From NCBI GenBank assembly GCA_003265435.1, contig NOXC01000001.1, positions 1 through 64,000 of the forward strand: 64,000 nucleotides of DNA, given 5' to 3'. Numbering within the stretch: the first letter of the stretch is position 1; each line of letters starts with the position of its first letter. This stretch comes from Cellvibrionaceae bacterium AOL6 (GTDB lineage: Bacteria > Pseudomonadota > Gammaproteobacteria > Pseudomonadales > Cellvibrionaceae). The notes below the pieces were generated by a model, which had not been told where the DNA came from, did no database searches, and was given only the letters and a program-made list of their open reading frames with translations. Shown in pieces: positions 26,469 to 34,722 of the stretch. A program made the position numbers and the translations under genes.

Positions 26469-27653
26469 TCAGTATTGAAAGACCAGATCGAGGAAGAGGC
26501 GTTTGAAATCCTGCGCCTGGCCTTGAGAAAACTCGCCGTACTCCGTATCAAAATACGTCACACTGAATACCACCCGCTCTCTTATTGCATACACCGCGGT
26601 ATAGACCTGCCCTTGGTTATCGGTACCGCCCCCGGCGAAATCCGAATCGGTAAAGCCACCGAAAACCGCATCGGCTTCAAGCGCTTGATACGCAATGCCG
26701 AGTTTAAAATCGCCTTTTTCTTCAATCCGACCATAATGGAGGCCCACGGCATAGCCCAGATTCTGCTCCGGGGCATCTTGGTTCTGCACCAGGTCCATAA
26801 AGAGGATCGCCTCTTCGCCGGCCAAGCCGAAATGGTATTCCGCGAACAACTCGAGTTCACGGTAGTCGTAGAGGTAGGCGCCGGCTTCATCCACACTGTT
26901 ACCAAAACTTCTTCCGGCGTCGAGCCGGCCCTTGCCCTTCGTGTTAAACAGGTAATAGCCTCCGCCTATGCGTAGCAAAGCGCGCTCGTCGAAAATAAAA
27001 TCCTGCCCCAACGACAAGGTAATATACTCGGCCGTATCTTGCCCGCCGCCGCGATTATCTGATTCGATGATGTTGTATCCGAGATTGGCAAAAAAGAGCC
27101 CTTCCTCGAAGTGCAGATTTAAGCCCTCTGGCCGAAGATCCCCATCCCAGAGCAACGGATAACCCTCTGGCCGATAAATTCGATTGACGTACTTTCCTCC
27201 GACCAACTGCCACTGCTCAGTAAGATTCCACTGAAAATACGCAAGGTCGAGCCGCCAGTCCTTTGTTGAGGAGGCATTCCCGAGCGTTTGATTGGTGGAG
27301 ATGGGGTCTTCGTCGCCGCTGGCCACGCCGAACCCCAATAAGACATCCTCATCGACACGGGCCGTTAAGGCGCCCCGCGCCCGTATCCGATGGCGCTGGC
27401 GCGGCTCTTCGGCGGCCTCATCATCGAGGTAGTCGTAGCGATAGCGAAAATCGGCCTTGAAATTCAGCCGAGGTGGCGACGAGCGCTCTGGCTCAGGCGG
27501 CTGGTTTTTTTCCAGTTCATCAATGCGGGCCTTGAGTTCCGCGAGCTCGGCTTCCAAGCTCGCGTCTCTTTCGGCGTCATTGTCGGCGTAACTAGCCGCA
27601 CTGAGAAGAGCCAGCACCAATACGATAGGGCTACAACATCGACTCCTCGCCAC
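26469..27653 (-). CDS. Putative outer-membrane porin
   Basis: A 394-residue protein starting at GTG 27653 after ribosome site AAAAGGAG. Signal peptide to about residue 23, then a short coiled coil rich in Glu and Lys (SLEAELAELKARIDELEKN, about 31-49), a Pro-rich spacer, and a beta-barrel of alternating aromatic/polar strands (FKADFRYRYDYLDD onward) ending in LVFQY with a C-terminal aromatic residue, as outer-membrane proteins do. This is the layout of the putative-porin family (Pfam Porin_10-like). Substrate unknown. A gap of about 170 bases separates it from the NiSOD operon on the same strand. Confidence 0.78.
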   Translation of the reverse strand: MARSRCCSPIVLVLALLSAASYADNDAERDASLEAELAELKARIDELEKNQPPEPERSSPPRLNFKADFRYRYDYLDDEAAEEPRQRHRIRARGALTARVDEDVLLGFGVASGDEDPISTNQTLGNASSTKDWRLDLAYFQWNLTEQWQLVGGKYVNRIYRPEGYPLLWDGDLRPEGLNLHFEEGLFFANLGYNIIESDNRGGGQDTAEYITLSLGQDFIFDERALLRIGGGYYLFNTKGKGRLDAGRSFGNSVDEAGAYLYDYRELELFAEYHFGLAGEEAILFMDLVQNQDAPEQNLGYAVGLHYGRIEEKGDFKLGIAYQALEADAVFGGFTDSDFAGGGTDNQGQVYTAVYAIRERVVFSVTYFDTEYGEFSQGQAQDFKRLFLDLVFQY

Positions 27654-27731
27654 GTATCACTCCTTTTATACCGCGGGTACGCCCGATTCAGGCTTGGTTT
27701 CAATTAAGCACAGAATCATGACAGTCCCATG

Positions 27732-28505
27732 TTAGAGCTCACGTACCCAAATATTGCGAAAGCTCACTTTGTCCCCATGGTCTTGCAGCATCAAGGGCGC
27801 GCAGCCGTGCGCCTGGTACTTCGGCGCACCAATATATTCCGTAGTGCCCTGGATTTCGACATGGTTCTGCACGACCACCCCGTTGTGCAGAACCGTGAGC
27901 CGAGCCTTTTCCTTCAGCGCACCCTCTGCATCAAAACGCGGTGCGGTAAAGAGAATGTCATAGCGCTGCCACTCCCCTGTCGGTTTCATCGCGTTCACGA
28001 GGGGGATGTGCTGTTTGTATACGGACGCCGCCTGCCCGTTGGAATAGGTCCGGTTTTCCCACGAGTCGAGCACTTGTACCTCGTAACGCTGTTGCAGGAA
28101 GACCCCGCTGTTGCCCAATTGCTGCCCGGTGCGCCCCTCAATCTTATCGGGTGAGCGCCACTCGATGTGCAATTGCATATCGCAGAACGCATCCTCAGTG
28201 ACAACGGCGCCGGCGCCGGGTGACACCGTCATGACGCCCTGATCAAAGTCCCAGGCGGCTTTGTCGCCCTTTTCACCACGCCACGCGTATAAGTCACTGT
28301 CAGGTCCAAGCAGCACTTTTGCATCAGAGGGAACGCCTTCGGCATTGAAAGTGATTTGTGTAGGCTCAGGCTCCCAGACTTCGGTTTTCGCGGCCTCCTC
28401 GTGCTCGTTTGCAGCCGTGGCTGAAACACTCAGCGCAAGGCCAGCCATCACGGCGAGGGTAGTTAGAACATGCTGGGGGTTCGGCACGGTGGTACGGAAA
28501 AGCAT
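27732..28505 (-). CDS. DUF1080 (3-keto-disaccharide hydrolase-like) secreted protein
   Basis: A 257-residue protein with an N-terminal signal (hydrophobic about 15-31, AxA-type site) and a concanavalin-like DUF1080 domain. Family strings are DMQLHIEWRSP, NSGVFLQQRYEVQVLDSW and GEWQRYDILFTAPRF, ending VSFRNIWVREL. Some DUF1080 proteins have been shown to cleave 3-keto-glycosides made by GMC/Gfo-type oxidoreductases; others are uncharacterised. A GMC oxidoreductase operon lies at 44.5-46.9 kb in this window, though not adjacent. Acidic and periplasmic by prediction. Confidence 0.85.
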   Translation of the reverse strand: MLFRTTVPNPQHVLTTLAVMAGLALSVSATAANEHEEAAKTEVWEPEPTQITFNAEGVPSDAKVLLGPDSDLYAWRGEKGDKAAWDFDQGVMTVSPGAGAVVTEDAFCDMQLHIEWRSPDKIEGRTGQQLGNSGVFLQQRYEVQVLDSWENRTYSNGQAASVYKQHIPLVNAMKPTGEWQRYDILFTAPRFDAEGALKEKARLTVLHNGVVVQNHVEIQGTTEYIGAPKYQAHGCAPLMLQDHGDKVSFRNIWVREL

Positions 28506-28648
28506 TGGACACTCCTGATTAACTATCTTTATTTTTTCTTATGCTACACCCTGAGCGACCAACGATAAATGTGAAAAGAATACGCAAAGCCACTCAATTA
28601 CACTCAAACCGCGATAGAATTCGCTCAGACCGACATAATGCATGGATA

Positions 28649-30049
28649 ATGACTTTGTTTAAGCGTCACGCCCACCGTACGCCTCTGCTTGCGTTTTTGC
28701 TGGTGCTCGCCAGTTGTCAGAGCCAGTACCAACAAGAAGAAATCGACCTGGTGACTCTGCCTAAAACGTGGCAGACCGCCGATGACTACAATGACGAAAG
28801 CACGCGCTGGTCCACCATTGTCGAATCCAATGAGCTCGACGCACTGGTTGCCAAAGCACTGGCCCACAACTTCGAACTGCAGCAGGCCGAGCGCGACGTT
28901 GCCATTGCCCAAACGCGGGTCTTCAGCGCCAACATGCGTTATATCCCTGAGCTGGACGCCCGCTTTAGTGCGAATCGTCAGGGTACCCCGTTGGCAAACG
29001 ACAGCACCGATATCAGCAATCAATTCTCGCTCTCTGCAGAGCTGAGTTACGAATTGAATATCTGGGGCCAGGTCAGCGACGCAAAACGTGCAGCCGCCTT
29101 CAATTACGCCGCAACGGAAGCAAACTATGCCGCCTTGCGCAGAGACATTGTCCGACGCACGGCAGAAGCTTGGGCCAACGTGATCGAGTACCAGCAGATC
29201 GTCGCCATGGGGACCGAACGGCTGGAAAACCTCGGAAAGAACCTGAATATCATCGAAAGCGGCTACCGCAGTGGATTGAACTCCGCATTGGAAGTCTATC
29301 TCGCACGCAATGATGTCGAAGCGGAACGCTCCTCTTTGGTCAACGCGCGCCAGTTATTGTCCGACGCCCGGCGCGACCTGACCCTACTGCTGGGAGAATA
29401 CCCCGACAACCAATACCTGGCGCAGGCCCAGTTTCCCGACGCGGCGGCGGTGATCCCTCCGTCAACGCCCTCCGAAATTCTGATGCGGCGACCCGACCTG
29501 CAAACAGCCTGGCTGAATCTGCTCAGCCAAAATTCCGAACTCGCGGTGGCACACAAGGCACGTTTTCCCAGCCTGCGCTTAACCGCCAGCACGGGCCAAA
29601 GCTCGGATGACCTTTCCAGCTTGCTCGATCAAGGCAACCCGGCTTGGAATATCGGCGCTTCGTTGATCCAACCCCTGCTTGCCTCAGGCACATTAAAGGC
29701 CGCAGAAGACACCGCACGCCTGCAATTGGAGCAAGCCGAACTGCAATACACACAAGCGGTCTATCAAGCATTCAAAGAAGTGGAAAGTACACTCGAGCGC
29801 CAACAGACACTCGAAGCGCAGTACGCACACACCTTGCAGAGTCGCGACAACGCCTTAATCGCGGAGAAACTCAGTTTCGATCAATACCTCAAAGGCTTGG
29901 TGAGCTACACGACCGTGCTCGATGCGCAAAACCGGGCACTGGATGCCGAGGTCAATTTGATTGGTCTGAAACGACAAATTTTTGTAAATAAAATTCAGCT
30001 GCAACAAGCCCTCGCGGGCGAGCTGGATTTTCTGAACGACACACCCTAG
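28649..30049 (+). CDS. Outer-membrane efflux lipoprotein, TolC/NodT family
   Basis: The start at 28649 gives a lipoprotein signal with lipobox LASC, which upstream in-frame codons would spoil. The 466-residue protein has two outer-membrane-efflux repeats with long helices (ELDALVAKALAHNFELQQAERD; SEILMRRPDLQTAWLNLLSQN) as in OprM/NodT channels. PPSTPSEILMRRPDL is the classical link between repeats. It is the first gene of a three-gene efflux operon, eight bases before the adaptor gene. Confidence 0.92.
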   Translation: MTLFKRHAHRTPLLAFLLVLASCQSQYQQEEIDLVTLPKTWQTADDYNDESTRWSTIVESNELDALVAKALAHNFELQQAERDVAIAQTRVFSANMRYIPELDARFSANRQGTPLANDSTDISNQFSLSAELSYELNIWGQVSDAKRAAAFNYAATEANYAALRRDIVRRTAEAWANVIEYQQIVAMGTERLENLGKNLNIIESGYRSGLNSALEVYLARNDVEAERSSLVNARQLLSDARRDLTLLLGEYPDNQYLAQAQFPDAAAVIPPSTPSEILMRRPDLQTAWLNLLSQNSELAVAHKARFPSLRLTASTGQSSDDLSSLLDQGNPAWNIGASLIQPLLASGTLKAAEDTARLQLEQAELQYTQAVYQAFKEVESTLERQQTLEAQYAHTLQSRDNALIAEKLSFDQYLKGLVSYTTVLDAQNRALDAEVNLIGLKRQIFVNKIQLQQALAGELDFLNDTP

Positions 30050-30057
30050 AGGCTCTC

Positions 30058-31329
30058 ATGCGACTGAACACGGGATACCGAACCCTACTACAGAACCGAT
30101 TTTTTTTACCGCTGTGCATATTAGCGGCAATCGTCCTGTTTCTCGCCGTCCTCTATTGGGCAAGACCCCAGGCGGACCGCAACTTTACCCCACCCGTTAA
30201 CCCAATATTGGTGGACGCCGAAATACTGAGCCCGACGGTGTTTCATCCCGTCGTGCGCTCTTATGGTCTGGTCGAGGCTCGCGTCAACAGCAAGGTCGTG
30301 ACTCAAGTCGGGGGACGCGTCGACTATGTGTCAGAGGCCTTCCGAGATGGGGGCTTCTTTCGCAAGGGCGATGTATTGCTGCGTATCGATGCCGCCGATT
30401 ATGAAATTGAGATGCAGGTGGCAGAAGCCAATTTGGCCGAGGCGCAACGCCAGTTGGAAGAAGCGGTCGCTGAAGCAGAGCAGGCACGAGAGGACTGGAA
30501 ACGACTCGGAAATGACGACGAACCCTCGCCACTGGTTTTACGCGAACCGCAATTAAAATCTGCTCAAGCTGCGGTAAAGTCCGCGCAAGCTCAATTGAAG
30601 CTGGCTCAGCTCAACCTGGAGCGAACAGAAATCAAAGCGCCTTTTGATGGCCGCGTATTGAGCACGGAAGTCGACCTCGGGCAGGTGGTCTCCAGCAACA
30701 CCACTCTGGGCGACATCTATGCGACCGACGCGGTGGAAGTGCGCTTGCCGATTAAAAACAGCGACGTGGCCTTGCTCGAGCTACCGGAGAGCTATCGCCA
30801 CCGCGAAGCCGATCAGGAGGAAGCACTCCCCGTGCGTATTTTATCGGAACTGGCGGGCAATGAGGAATGGCTTGGGCGCATAGTACGCACCTCCGGCTCC
30901 ATCGACAGCACAAGCCGTCAGCTCTATGTGGTTGCCCGTATCGACAGCCCCTTTGGCGAAAAAGCGGAAGGCCGTTTTCCGCTGAAAATTGGACAATATG
31001 TGACCGCGCGAATTCAGGGCCGCGCCTTTGATGATGCGATCGTGATTCCCAATAGCGCGATCTACCAAGGCAGTTACGTGTTCGTACTCCAAGAAGGCGC
31101 AGTGTACCGTCGTGAAATTAAAATCGCCTGGCTCGACGAAGAACAAGCCGTGATCAAGGAAGGCCTGAGTGCAGGAGACCAGCTCGTCATTTCGCCACTC
31201 GGACAGGTCAGTTCCGGCACACCGGCACAACTTCGCGGAGAGAAGTCAAACGACGCTCCCGACCTCGCCGATCGCCGCGGTGGCAAAGCGGGTAACGGCC
31301 CGAATGCACGCGGAGGAGACGCGCCATGA
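30058..31329 (+). CDS. RND efflux periplasmic adaptor (membrane fusion protein)
   Basis: A 423-residue adaptor with an N-terminal membrane anchor (about 18-35). Next are the lipoyl half-motif VRSYGLVEARVNSKVVTQVGGRV, a helical hairpin (AEANLAEAQRQLEEAVAEAEQ ... QAAVKSAQAQLKLAQLNLER), the second lipoyl half IKAPFDGRVLSTEVDLGQVV, and beta-barrel and membrane-proximal domains (IVIPNSAIYQGSYVFVLQEG). The tail after residue 390 is Gly/Arg/Asp-rich and unusual. It bridges the RND pump and the OMF. The stop overlaps the pump start (ATGA). Confidence 0.92.
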   Translation: MRLNTGYRTLLQNRFFLPLCILAAIVLFLAVLYWARPQADRNFTPPVNPILVDAEILSPTVFHPVVRSYGLVEARVNSKVVTQVGGRVDYVSEAFRDGGFFRKGDVLLRIDAADYEIEMQVAEANLAEAQRQLEEAVAEAEQAREDWKRLGNDDEPSPLVLREPQLKSAQAAVKSAQAQLKLAQLNLERTEIKAPFDGRVLSTEVDLGQVVSSNTTLGDIYATDAVEVRLPIKNSDVALLELPESYRHREADQEEALPVRILSELAGNEEWLGRIVRTSGSIDSTSRQLYVVARIDSPFGEKAEGRFPLKIGQYVTARIQGRAFDDAIVIPNSAIYQGSYVFVLQEGAVYRREIKIAWLDEEQAVIKEGLSAGDQLVISPLGQVSSGTPAQLRGEKSNDAPDLADRRGGKAGNGPNARGGDAP

Positions 31330-34300
31330 TTCGTTGGTTCGCCAAAAATGACGTCGCGGCCAACTTGCTGATGATCAGCATTGTGTTGGCCGGACTGTAC
31401 GCCCTTTTCAATCGCATCCCGCTCGAATTTTTCCCTCGCTTCGAAAGCAACATTATTAATGTCAGCGTCTCGCTTCGGGGCGCCACACCGGAAGATGCGG
31501 AGCTCGGGCTCGCCTCGCGCATCGAAGAAGCCATTAAAGATCTGCAAGGAATAAAAGAATACAGCAGCCGCTCTACCGAAGGCGGCTCCACCGTGTCGAT
31601 TGAGGTGGACTCCGGTTACGACGCTCGCACGCTGCTCGACGATGTCAAAAATCGAGTGGACTCGATTAACACCTTCCCCTCCGAAGCAGAGAAGCCCAAT
31701 ATCTCGCTCGCAGAATGGACGGACGAAGTGATCGCGGTGACCGTCTCAGGGAATGTCAGCGAGCGAGAGATTCGTGAAATCGGCGAGCAGGTACGCGAAG
31801 AGCTGTTACAGCTTCCTGAAATCACCCAAGCAGAGTTGAAAGGCGTTCGGGATTTCGAAATCGCGATTGAGGCGAGTCCGGACACGCTGCGCGAATACGA
31901 TCTAACCCTGCAGCAAGTGGCCGACGCGATTTCGCAAAGTTCTCTGGATTTATCGGGCGGGAATATTTCCGCCACGGGCGGTGAAGTCTTAATTCGATCA
32001 AAAGGCCAAGCTTACCGCCAACAGGAATTTGAAAACATCGTATTAAAAACCAACCCGGACGGCACACTCTTGCGGCTCGGTGATATCGCGCTTGTAAACG
32101 ATGGCTTCGAAGAAAAAGCGGCACGCACACTCTTTAACGGTATGCCGTCTGCAACGATCGACGTCTATAGCGTAGGCAACCAAAGTGCGATCGAAGTGGC
32201 CGATGCGGCTAAAGCGTACGTCGAGCAGAAAAGCGCCACACTCGGACGCGGACTTAAAATCGAATATTGGGACGATGCCTCAGACGTAATCAAAAAACGG
32301 ATTAAAACACTCACTAGCAATGCCATCCAAGGTGGCATTCTCGTCATACTCCTGCTGTCGCTTTTTTTGCGGCCCGCCGTCGCCTTCTGGGTCTTCCTCG
32401 GCATTCCAGTGAGTTTTCTCGGCGCGTTTCTGATGATGCCTGTGCTCGGTGTCACGCTGAATATGATCAGCCTGTTCGCGTTTATTATCGTACTCGGGAT
32501 CGTTGTTGACGATGCGATCGTCACCGGGGAAAACGTATACACCCATTTACGTCACGCTGAAAGCGGTGAGCAAGCTGCCATCAACGGTACCTTGGAAGTG
32601 GCTACGCCTGTAACCTTTGGTATTCTCACCACGGTGGTTGCTTTTTTACCGCTGGGCTTTATTGAGGGAAATCGCGGGGCGATTTTTTCGCAGATCCCTC
32701 TGATTGTTATCCCGGTACTGTTGTTCTCGCTGATCGAATCCAAACTGGTATTGCCCGCACACCTTAAGCATATTCGGGTCAATCGCACCGACAACCTCAG
32801 TAAGGTGCAACGCTGGCAACAGAATTTTGCCAACGGCTTCGAACAGGCGATTTTAAAATACTACCAACCGGTGTTGCGTTATGCACTGACGCGACGCGTC
32901 AGCATGCTGCTCGCTTTCTGGGGCATGTTCGCCGTACTGATTGCAACGCTGATGTTTGGCCACGCCCACTTTACCTTTTTCCCGCGCATCCCCTCGGAGA
33001 CGGTTCGTTTCAATCTGACCATGCCCACCGGCACGCCTTTCGAGGTCACCGACGACCATATGGAGAAAGTGCTGAACGCCGCGCTGTCACTGCAGGAAAA
33101 ATACACGGATGAAGAAACGGGTGAGAGTATTATCAGTAATATTCTGACACGCACTGGCGGTCGTGGCGGCGCCACTCACGAGGGACGTGCCCGTTTCGAA
33201 ATCAGCCCTGTAGAAGAGCGCTCCATCGAAATCAGCACATTACAGCTCGCAAAAGAATGGCGCTCACTTATTGGGGATATTCCCGGTGCGGAAGACATGA
33301 ACATCCGCGCAGAAATCGGGCGTTCGGGCGACCCCGTGGATGTGCAATTGCGCTCGGCGCGCCTCGATGAACTCGAGCTGATGGCCGAGCAAGTTAAGGA
33401 GCGCCTGGCCACCTACTCCGGCGTGTTTGATATCAACGACAGTCTTGCCGATGGCAAGGAAGAGTTGCGCATTGACCTGAAGCCCGAAGCGCATTTATTG
33501 GGTATTTCCCGCTCCGACGTGATCAGGCAGGTGCGCAGTGCCTTTTTCGGTGTCGAAGCCCAGCGCATACAACGTGGGCGGGATGACATTCGCGTAATGG
33601 TGCGCTTCCCACAGCACGAACGCCAGAGCATCGCGAACCTCAATGCGCTGTTGATCGAAACCGCCAATGGCCAAAATGTACCGCTGAGTCAGATCGCGAC
33701 TTTCACGCCCGACTTGAGCCCCACGACGATCTATCGCATCAACGGCTACCGTACCGTCAATGTCATTGCCGACGTGGAAAAGGCCTCGGTAAACATGACG
33801 GCGTTGACCGAAGACCTCACGGGTTTTCTCAACAACCTGGTTGCGCAATATCCCGGCTCGACCTACAAGTTTGGCGGCGAGCAGGAAGAACAGGCCGAAT
33901 CCTTCGCGAGCCTGCTAGCCGGCTTGGGCTTCGTGCTGTTTGCCATCTACTGCTTGCTGGCGATCCCCTTCCGTTCTTACCTGCAACCTCTGATCGTGAT
34001 GTCCGTGATGCCCTTCGGCGTGATTGGGGCCATGCTCGGCCACTGGCTGATGATGCGCGACCTCACGATTATGAGCCTTATGGGCATGCTGGCGCTCACC
34101 GGCGTACTCGTGAACGATTCGCTGGTGCTGGTGGACTACATCAACAAAAAGCGCAAAGAAGGCCTCGCGCTCTACGATGCGGTGATCACGGCCGGTGCTG
34201 CGCGCTTCCGCCCCGTCATGCTGACCTCGATGACGACCTTCATCGGCTTATTACCCCTGCTGTTCGAAAAGCAGACTCAGGCGCAATTCCTGATCCCGAT

Positions 34301-34427
34301 GGCCATTTCACTCGGCTTCGGGATTCTCTTCGCTACGTTTATTACCTTGCTTATGGTACCCGTCAGCTACACCCTCTTTGAGGGCCTGAAGCGCCGCGTG
34401 CGCGCCACACACGCTCCGGCGACCTAG
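31326..34427 (+). CDS. RND efflux transporter, inner-membrane pump
   Basis: A 1033-residue AcrB/HAE1-like pump with 12 predicted helices. It starts MIRWFAKNDVAANLLMIS, the short N-terminal amphipathic start seen in this subclass. The TM4 proton-relay motif is IVLGIVVDDAIVTGENVY, with two adjacent Asp residues; the second half has GVLVNDSLVLVDYINKKR. The two large periplasmic loops follow TM1 and TM7. It is driven by the proton gradient and would export small amphiphilic compounds through the neighbouring OMF. No regulator is adjacent. Similar pumps act on drugs, metals or lipids; the substrate is not evident. Confidence 0.94.
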   Translation: MIRWFAKNDVAANLLMISIVLAGLYALFNRIPLEFFPRFESNIINVSVSLRGATPEDAELGLASRIEEAIKDLQGIKEYSSRSTEGGSTVSIEVDSGYDARTLLDDVKNRVDSINTFPSEAEKPNISLAEWTDEVIAVTVSGNVSEREIREIGEQVREELLQLPEITQAELKGVRDFEIAIEASPDTLREYDLTLQQVADAISQSSLDLSGGNISATGGEVLIRSKGQAYRQQEFENIVLKTNPDGTLLRLGDIALVNDGFEEKAARTLFNGMPSATIDVYSVGNQSAIEVADAAKAYVEQKSATLGRGLKIEYWDDASDVIKKRIKTLTSNAIQGGILVILLLSLFLRPAVAFWVFLGIPVSFLGAFLMMPVLGVTLNMISLFAFIIVLGIVVDDAIVTGENVYTHLRHAESGEQAAINGTLEVATPVTFGILTTVVAFLPLGFIEGNRGAIFSQIPLIVIPVLLFSLIESKLVLPAHLKHIRVNRTDNLSKVQRWQQNFANGFEQAILKYYQPVLRYALTRRVSMLLAFWGMFAVLIATLMFGHAHFTFFPRIPSETVRFNLTMPTGTPFEVTDDHMEKVLNAALSLQEKYTDEETGESIISNILTRTGGRGGATHEGRARFEISPVEERSIEISTLQLAKEWRSLIGDIPGAEDMNIRAEIGRSGDPVDVQLRSARLDELELMAEQVKERLATYSGVFDINDSLADGKEELRIDLKPEAHLLGISRSDVIRQVRSAFFGVEAQRIQRGRDDIRVMVRFPQHERQSIANLNALLIETANGQNVPLSQIATFTPDLSPTTIYRINGYRTVNVIADVEKASVNMTALTEDLTGFLNNLVAQYPGSTYKFGGEQEEQAESFASLLAGLGFVLFAIYCLLAIPFRSYLQPLIVMSVMPFGVIGAMLGHWLMMRDLTIMSLMGMLALTGVLVNDSLVLVDYINKKRKEGLALYDAVITAGAARFRPVMLTSMTTFIGLLPLLFEKQTQAQFLIPMAISLGFGILFATFITLLMVPVSYTLFEGLKRRVRATHAPAT

Positions 34428-34722
34428 CACCCGGACTCACCTTCACCCGCAAGGATGGGGGTGAGTGGCCCCCGTTGGCCTCAAGCCCCCCTATTCGCCC
34501 CCTCAGGCTTTAACACTCCTCTCCCAACGAGCTTCGGCGCAAGCATCCGAATCCATCACCCTTGCGTGCGCACTCGCGTCACTGTGGGTAGGTCGATCAG
34601 TACGTTTCCGTAAATTGGCACCTGAACACTCTTGCCAAATGAACAGCGATAAGATTAATATCTACAGCGTTTATTTACACCGTTCATATTAAGACCATCA
34701 TGCTTGCGCAGGGAGACGCACT
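34428..34722. other. Intergenic region between the two RND operons
   Basis: These 295 bases have no credible gene. An imperfect hairpin near 34437-34470 (CTCACCTTCACCC against GGGGGTGAG) may end the efflux operon. An AT-rich section at about 34640-34690 is the best place for the promoter of the MMPL operon. Short matching words AATGAAC and GTTCAT flank that section and could be half-sites for the TetR protein at the operon end, but this is weak. Confidence 0.35.

Noticed and set aside
34428-34722. A small plus-strand gene in the gap between RND operons (open from 34465)
   Set aside because: No ribosome site, unusual composition (Ser/Ala-rich without motif) and overlap with the likely promoter region.
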